In this document: piece by piece, positions 12,926 through 16,645 of the stretch
How positions within the stretch are numbered: the first letter of the stretch is position 1
How the letters are laid out: the number at the start of each line of letters is the position of its first letter
Origin: Alphaproteobacteria bacterium
GTDB taxonomy: Bacteria > Pseudomonadota > Alphaproteobacteria > Rs-D84
Length of the DNA: 16,645 nt
Direction of reading: 5' to 3'
Assembly: GCA_017425725.1 (NCBI GenBank)
Contig: JAFOXU010000119.1
Coordinates: 1-16,645 of the forward strand
The notes under the pieces: generated by a model
Told to the model about the DNA's origin: nothing
Databases searched by the model: none
The model's input: the letters and a program-made list of their open reading frames with translations, nothing else
Position numbers and translations under genes: made by a program

Positions 12926-12954
12926 ATTACAAATACATTGTAAATATATATCAA
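12926..12954 (-). promoter_or_regulatory. Candidate promoter for the beta-barrel gene
   Basis: On the minus strand TTGATA (12954-12949) and TGTAAT (12931-12926), each 5 of 6 to consensus, are separated by 17 bases. The start would fall near 12919, inside the Shine-Dalgarno sequence, which argues against it. An overlapping alternative uses TACAAT (12942-12937) with a weaker TTAATT -35 and leaves a ~21-base leader. One of the two probably drives the gene. Confidence 0.4.
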
Positions 12955-12982
12955 AGCATAATTAACAGGAACATATACCCTA

Positions 12983-13840
12983 TCAGTAAACCGGACACAA
13001 TACAGATATATCTGTTTTATCCACACCAGCTTCTGCAGCGGCATAATCTAGCATATTACTACAATTAATCCCCTCTTGCTTAAAATACTGACCAAAAATA
13101 GAAAACCTATTTATATTATCCGTCTCTAACGCAACCATAACAGCTGTCTTACCTTGTTTGTTTTTATTAAAAAAGGCAGAATCATACAAATATTCTTTAC
13201 GTTGATCATTTAATATACTAATACACATATTAGCAAAAGAAAAAAAATCATCGTTGTCAACAGCTGCTAATGCATGCCATACAGTATCACCATTATTATC
13301 CGCCAACCAACAAATTTCATTATTAGTGTCAACTTTTGCCAAGTCTGGCCTTTTACCTTCCTTAATATCAGATATCACAGAATTCATATTTAAACCAAAT
13401 AATTCCGATGACATACCACCAGACCCAGACACAAAATTTTTAACAACCGATATATCATCATTAAAACAGTCTACATTTTGTTGATAATTACAAATTTCCT
13501 CACCTGTCAGTTGCGGCGACAAGAACAACACTACAAAATGCTCTTCCTTGCCCCGTTCTTGCAAACATTTATAAAATTCGCAATTCAAATACACATCCTG
13601 AAAATCCGCTATACAGCTATTACGTATACGATATTCTATTTTTTCTGTTTCTGTCAAAGAATCCCAATCTAAATTATCTCTTCCAAACTGTCGATATTTC
13701 ACACTTTCCCAATATTCGTTTCGTGCCGCAACCGCAGGTTTCATACAAGCCTTAAAAATTCCCTCCACATCAGAATCAGATTGCGCCCACACATTAAAGC
13801 CACTAAAAAATATTACAAGCAAACAAAATAAATATTTCAT
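12983..13840 (-). CDS. Secreted cysteine-rich protein with degenerate ankyrin-like repeats
   Basis: Function unknown. I choose the ATG at 13840, giving 285 residues, because it starts a clear signal peptide (MKYLFCLLVIFFSGFNVWA, cleavage before QSDS) and follows a GGGAAGAG Shine-Dalgarno sequence. The 22-residue upstream extension of the frame has neither. The mature part has ten Cys (positions 32, 76, 87, 92, 117, 125, 177, 206, 260, 282), an even number that suits periplasmic disulfides. Residues ~181-210 (DNNGDTVWHALAAVDN) and ~226-256 (NKQGKTAVMVALETDN) resemble degenerate ankyrin repeats. The N-terminal half is charged and matches nothing I know. It lies downstream of a strong terminator and upstream of the barrel gene. 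Being a real gene is likely; the ankyrin assignment is tentative. Confidence 0.7.
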   Translation of the reverse strand: MKYLFCLLVIFFSGFNVWAQSDSDVEGIFKACMKPAVAARNEYWESVKYRQFGRDNLDWDSLTETEKIEYRIRNSCIADFQDVYLNCEFYKCLQERGKEEHFVVLFLSPQLTGEEICNYQQNVDCFNDDISVVKNFVSGSGGMSSELFGLNMNSVISDIKEGKRPDLAKVDTNNEICWLADNNGDTVWHALAAVDNDDFFSFANMCISILNDQRKEYLYDSAFFNKNKQGKTAVMVALETDNINRFSIFGQYFKQEGINCSNMLDYAAAEAGVDKTDISVLCPVY

Positions 13841-13882
13841 TTTTATTCTCTTCCCAACAAACAGAATCACACACCCATACAC

Positions 13883-13910
13883 ATTGTAACATAAAAAAAA
13901 AGACACCCAA
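13883..13910 (-). promoter_or_regulatory. Weak candidate promoter for the ankyrin-like gene
   Basis: TTGGGT (13910-13905, 3 of 6) and TACAAT (13888-13883, 5 of 6) are 16 bases apart on the minus strand and overlap the terminator hairpin. The start would be near 13876, giving a ~36-base leader. If it is not real, the gene depends on readthrough of the terminator. Confidence 0.3.
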
Positions 13911-13932
13911 AGAAATAAATCTTAGGGTGTCT
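13893..13932 (-). terminator. Strong Rho-independent terminator
   Basis: AGACACCC (13901-13908) and GGGTGTCT (13925-13932) form a perfect 8-bp stem, continued after one symmetrical mismatch by AAGA/TCTT with a 6-base loop. On the minus strand it is followed directly by a run of 8-9 T. This is the best terminator in the window. It ends either mltG transcripts or a separate short transcript starting at about 13982. Confidence 0.9.
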
Positions 13933-13982
13933 TACTACTCGAAAGGTGATGAATTAACTAAACAGTTTTTTACCATCTAGTT
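13893..13982 (-). ncRNA. Candidate ~90-base small RNA or attenuator leader
   Basis: The stretch between a good promoter (start near 13982) and the strong terminator is too short for a normal gene and is separate from mltG, which stops at 14034. The predicted RNA has a possible AACTA/TAGTT or AACT/AGTT hairpin near its 5' end, an unpaired middle and the terminator stem at its 3' end, the usual layout of small RNAs. It also contains a 13-codon frame (13976-13935, ATG to TAG) without a Shine-Dalgarno sequence that stops just before the terminator, as in leader-peptide attenuators. I recognise no known RNA family. Confidence 0.45.
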
Positions 13983-13988
13983 GTCGTG

Positions 13989-14016
13989 ATTATAGCAAGC
14001 ACGAATCAAACTGCAA
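13989..14016 (-). promoter_or_regulatory. Extended -10 promoter between mltG and the terminator
   Basis: On the minus strand a perfect TATAAT (13994-13989) is preceded by TGC, making an extended -10. TTGCAG (14016-14011) lies 16 bases upstream as a weak -35 (TTG matches). The predicted start is A at 13982. It begins 18 bases after the mltG stop codon and points at the terminator and the ankyrin-like gene. Confidence 0.6.
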
Positions 14017-14033
14017 GTAAAAATTTCAGAAAA

Positions 14034-15050
14034 TTATTTATTCCTAGACTTCTTTATTTTCCGCCACGCATCATGATTTTTTTGGTGTTGCGCATAATCT
14101 ATGGAAAACCTGTGTCCACCCTGCCCGTCTGCAACAAAAAATAAAAAGTTTGTTTCTGCAGGACGCATAACCGCACGAATCGCATTTTGCCCAACATTTG
14201 CAATTGGTGTTGGTGGCAATCCTGAATTTCTGTATGTATTATATGGACTATCTATTTTTAAATGGCTACTCAATATTGGTTTTCCCTGCATATCTCCCAA
14301 ACCGTTTGTTAACGCATAAACAACTGTTGGATCTGCCTGCAAACGCATCCCCTTGTTTAGCCTATTTAAATATACACCGGCAACGATTGGCATTTCACGT
14401 GCAATTGGCGTTTCTTTTTGCACAATTGATGCCAAGGTTACAACATCATCCCATGTTTTTAATGGCCTTGGCAAAACACGATATGCCGCCTTGATATGAT
14501 TATTAACATCAATCATTTTTTTTCGCATCAGTTCCAAGACCGCCAAACGATTCGTTCCACGTGCAACACGATACGTATCAGGAAATATTTGGCCATCTTT
14601 TAAATTACACACTGGTCGACTTTTATTATCATCACACTCCACCGCCCCCTGCAAACCAGAATGCTGTAACAAAATATTTTTTATTTGCATTACAGTCAAA
14701 CCTTCGGGAATAACAACTGTTGTTGTTGCAACATCACCTGTTGTCATCATTCGTGCGATTCGCCACAAACTGGCGGACTGGGGAATATCGTATTGTCCGC
14801 TTTGAATTGTTCCACCATTAAAACGAATCAATGCAACAAACGCATCCTTGGAATCAATTAAATTATTTTTAGCCAAACGATTCGCAACACCCGTCACAGA
14901 ATCACCACGCACAACATTAAAAACCGTTGCAGATTTTACAGTTGAATGAACACAAAAAACATACAAAAACACAACCAGCGCAACCACAACTGGCGCAAAC
15001 AACATATAAGCAAAAATATATCTCGGAAAAAACTTTCTACATTTCACCAT
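14034..15050 (-). CDS. mltG: Endolytic murein transglycosylase MltG
   Basis: Inner-membrane lytic transglycosylase that cuts nascent glycan strands and so sets their length. The 338 residues match the family (340 in E. coli). One membrane segment lies at residues ~13-34 (FAYMLFAPVVVALVVFLYVF), followed by a LysM-like region with FNVVRGDSVTGVANRLAKNN (44-63) and the YceG catalytic domain. That domain contains VIPEGLT, FPDTYRV, LASIVQKETPIAREM (206-220), GMRLQADPTVVYAL, SPYNTY, GLPPTPIANVG and FFVADGQGGHRFS. Glu213 aligns with the catalytic Glu218 of E. coli; the residue two before it is Gln211 instead of the usual Glu. No convincing Shine-Dalgarno sequence precedes the ATG, so translation may be weak or leaderless. 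It lies between two terminators and is probably transcribed alone. Confidence 0.95.
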   Translation of the reverse strand: MVKCRKFFPRYIFAYMLFAPVVVALVVFLYVFCVHSTVKSATVFNVVRGDSVTGVANRLAKNNLIDSKDAFVALIRFNGGTIQSGQYDIPQSASLWRIARMMTTGDVATTTVVIPEGLTVMQIKNILLQHSGLQGAVECDDNKSRPVCNLKDGQIFPDTYRVARGTNRLAVLELMRKKMIDVNNHIKAAYRVLPRPLKTWDDVVTLASIVQKETPIAREMPIVAGVYLNRLNKGMRLQADPTVVYALTNGLGDMQGKPILSSHLKIDSPYNTYRNSGLPPTPIANVGQNAIRAVMRPAETNFLFFVADGQGGHRFSIDYAQHQKNHDAWRKIKKSRNK

Positions 15051-15057
15051 GACGAAG

Positions 15058-15086
15058 ATTATTACAAATAAAAACTAAATTTGCAA
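15058..15086 (-). promoter_or_regulatory. Candidate mltG promoter
   Basis: TTGCAA (15086-15081) and AATAAT (15063-15058, 5 of 6) are 17 bases apart on the minus strand, between the terminator of the upstream gene and mltG. The predicted start falls at about 15051, directly at the ATG (15050), which would make the message leaderless. AT-rich context keeps confidence low, but some promoter is needed here because a terminator precedes it. Confidence 0.35.
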
Positions 15087-15089
15087 TAC

Positions 15090-15116
15090 AACAAAAACCG
15101 CCCTGATTGGGGCGGT
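15090..15116 (-). terminator. Rho-independent terminator of the acyl-CoA synthetase gene
   Basis: ACCGCCC (15097-15103) and GGGCGGT (15110-15116) form a perfect 7-bp GC-rich stem with a 6-base loop, followed on the minus strand by TTTTTGTTG. It begins 4 bases after the stop codon at 15121. It separates this gene from mltG. Confidence 0.85.
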
Positions 15117-15120
15117 GATT

Positions 15121-16645
15121 TTATTTTTCTTCGTCTTCTTTACCCAAACCAATTGTATTTTTAATCGGATCAACAATTGATTCTTTGGCACTGTCCAACG
15201 TACGAATTAACGCACGACGAATCTTACCACTAATTGTCATTGGTAGCGTATCTACAAATTCAATAATACGTGGACTTTTATAGTGTGCAGTATTTGCCTT
15301 TACGTGGTCTTGCAACTGACGCACCAACACATCATTTGCCTGAAAGTATTTATTCAAAACAATTGTTGCCTTAACCGCCTGACCACGTGCATTATCTGGC
15401 ACACCTGTAACAGCGACTTCACGAACAGCCGGATGTTCCAACAATACAGATTCTACTTCGAACGGACTGACACGATAACCACTGGTTTTAATTAAATCAT
15501 CATTACGTCCAACAAACCAGAAATATCCATCAGAATCTAAATACGCCATATCACCAGTATGATAAAAACCATCACGATACACAGATGCAGTCTGTTTTTC
15601 ATTTTTATGATATCCTTGGAACAAACCTAATGGTTTCGAATCTTTGACACAAATACAGATTTCACCCACAGTATTAACATCTGTAATTTGGCGACCATGT
15701 TCATCCAACAGTTGAATATTCCAACCTGCAGCAGGCTTTCCCATTGAACCTGGCTTTGGTTCAATCCATTGATTCGTAAACAACAATACAGATGTTTCTG
15801 TCTGACCAAAACCTTCACGTAATTTAACACCTGTCTTTTCCAAGAAACGTTCATACACTTCTGGATTTAATGCTTCACCTGCGACATCTGCCTTGACCAA
15901 CGACGACAAATCAAATTTATCCATATTTGTATTTATCATCATCTTGTATGCAGTCGGTGGTGCACAAAACGAAGTAACTTTATTATCAGCAATCGCAGAC
16001 AACAAATCACTGGCCGTGAACACACGTGAAAAATCAAACACAAACACAGTTGCCCCAGCCAACCATTGACCGTACATTTTACCCCAAGAACACTTTGCCC
16101 AACCAGATTCAGACAACGTAAAATGAATATCACCATCTGTCAGACGTTGCCAAAATACTGCTGTATTAATATGTCCCAATGGGTATGTAAAATTATGTGC
16201 GACCATTTTTGGCATGTCTGTTGTACCACTGGTAAAGTACACAACCATTGTATCTGTATTTTCATTTGGAATACGTTCAAAACTAGATGGATATTTTTCA
16301 CACGCATCTGCAATTTCTGCGCAATCAATTAATTGAATTTCGTTATCACCAATGGCTTTTTTTATTTCACCAACCACAGCACCATCATCAAACGCAATTA
16401 TTGTTTTAACATCTGCCATTTTGATACGGAATTTGATATCTTCTGATTTCAGTTGATTTGTTGACGGAATTGGAATCGCCCCCAATTTATGCATTGCCAT
16501 CATAACAACCCAATATTCCCATCTGCGACGCATAAATAATAAAACTGCATCACCTTTTTTAACACCACGTGATGTCAAGAAATTCGCAACAGCCCCAGAC
16601 ATCTCTGACAACATTTTAAATGTGATTGATTTTTTTTCGCCATCA
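15121..16645 (-). CDS. Acyl-CoA synthetase (AMP-forming), medium-chain type, 5' end cut by the window edge
   Basis: ANL-superfamily ligase that activates a carboxylic acid through an acyl-adenylate to an acyl-CoA. The substrate cannot be read from the sequence; the block FTLSESGWAKCSWGKMYGQW is typical of medium-chain synthetases (ACSM type). The open frame continues past its first visible ATG (16614) to the edge with DGEKKSITFK, so the N-terminus lies outside. About 507 codons are visible of ~550 expected. Motifs, numbered from the 16614 ATG: YFTSGTTDMPKM (A3 loop, 126-137, with Asp133 where Gly is usual), FCAPPTAYK, AGEALNPEVY, EGFGQTET (A5), YHTGDMAYLDSDGYFWFVGR (A7/A8), GYRVSPFEVES and GKIRR with the catalytic A10 Lys. 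It ends in a charged tail and is followed at once by a terminator. Confidence 0.9.
   Translation of the reverse strand, partial: DGEKKSITFKMLSEMSGAVANFLTSRGVKKGDAVLLFMRRRWEYWVVMMAMHKLGAIPIPSTNQLKSEDIKFRIKMADVKTIIAFDDGAVVGEIKKAIGDNEIQLIDCAEIADACEKYPSSFERIPNENTDTMVVYFTSGTTDMPKMVAHNFTYPLGHINTAVFWQRLTDGDIHFTLSESGWAKCSWGKMYGQWLAGATVFVFDFSRVFTASDLLSAIADNKVTSFCAPPTAYKMMINTNMDKFDLSSLVKADVAGEALNPEVYERFLEKTGVKLREGFGQTETSVLLFTNQWIEPKPGSMGKPAAGWNIQLLDEHGRQITDVNTVGEICICVKDSKPLGLFQGYHKNEKQTASVYRDGFYHTGDMAYLDSDGYFWFVGRNDDLIKTSGYRVSPFEVESVLLEHPAVREVAVTGVPDNARGQAVKATIVLNKYFQANDVLVRQLQDHVKANTAHYKSPRIIEFVDTLPMTISGKIRRALIRTLDSAKESIVDPIKNTIGLGKEDEEK

Noticed and set aside
13841..13906. 22-residue upstream extension of the ankyrin-like protein
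   Set aside because: It would bury the signal peptide, has no Shine-Dalgarno sequence and overlaps the terminator T-run and the Shine-Dalgarno sequence of the chosen start.
13935..13976. 13-codon frame upstream of the terminator as a protein-coding gene
   Set aside because: It has no Shine-Dalgarno sequence and an ordinary composition. It is kept only as a possible leader peptide within the small-RNA finding.
1..16645. CRISPR arrays, insertion sequences, tRNA or rRNA genes, prophage or defence genes
   Set aside because: I looked for spaced direct repeats, transposase-like frames, CCA-ended cloverleaves and rRNA segments and saw none. The window is core-genome sequence.

Overview
This window is chromosomal DNA from a low-GC Gram-negative bacterium. 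I infer an alphaproteobacterium: the str, S10 and spc ribosomal operons form one uninterrupted run, the proteins look alphaproteobacterial, and there is an outer-membrane beta-barrel and MltG. The species is not identifiable from what I can see. Every recognised gene lies on the minus strand, so transcription runs from right to left.

Transcription order, right to left. (1) 16645-15121: C-terminal ~507 codons of an acyl-CoA (AMP-forming) synthetase of the medium-chain type, cut by the window edge and closed by a good Rho-independent terminator. (2) 15050-14034: mltG, the endolytic peptidoglycan transglycosylase. (3) 14016-13893: an extended -10 promoter, about 90 transcribed bases and a very strong terminator, read as either a small RNA or an attenuated leader. 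(4) 13840-12983: a secreted, cysteine-rich protein with two degenerate ankyrin-like repeats. (5) 12909-12163: an outer-membrane beta-barrel protein with a signal peptide and a C-terminal Phe, followed by a long hairpin. (6) 11925-11744: a near-consensus sigma-70 promoter and a structured ~147-base leader. (7) 11743 to the left edge: rpsL, rpsG, fusA, tuf, rpsJ, rplC, rplD, rplW, rplB, rpsS, rplV, rpsC, rplP, rpmC, rpsQ, rplN, rplX, rplE and rpsN (its last few codons missing).

The 19 translation genes form one co-oriented unit with Shine-Dalgarno sequences (AAGGA type) before nearly every start. Shine-Dalgarno spacing moves five starts to an internal ATG: rplX, rpsS, rplW, the barrel protein and the ankyrin-like protein. 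I see no transposase, CRISPR array, tRNA or rRNA.

The gene content of the operon is ordinary; what is unusual lies between the genes. Spacers of about 15-45 bases carry little structure, but almost every spacer of 55 bases or more holds its own inverted repeat of unrelated sequence. Several of these pair better as sense RNA than as antisense RNA, because their imperfect pairs are G-U wobbles only in the minus-strand transcript. One spacer (rpmC-rpsQ) also carries a good internal promoter, near the usual S10/spc boundary. Several proteins have substitutions at otherwise well-conserved sites: EF-Tu Ser at the E. coli Arg333 position, L3 Glu at the Gln150 methylation position, and L2 HPMGGG in place of HPHGGG.
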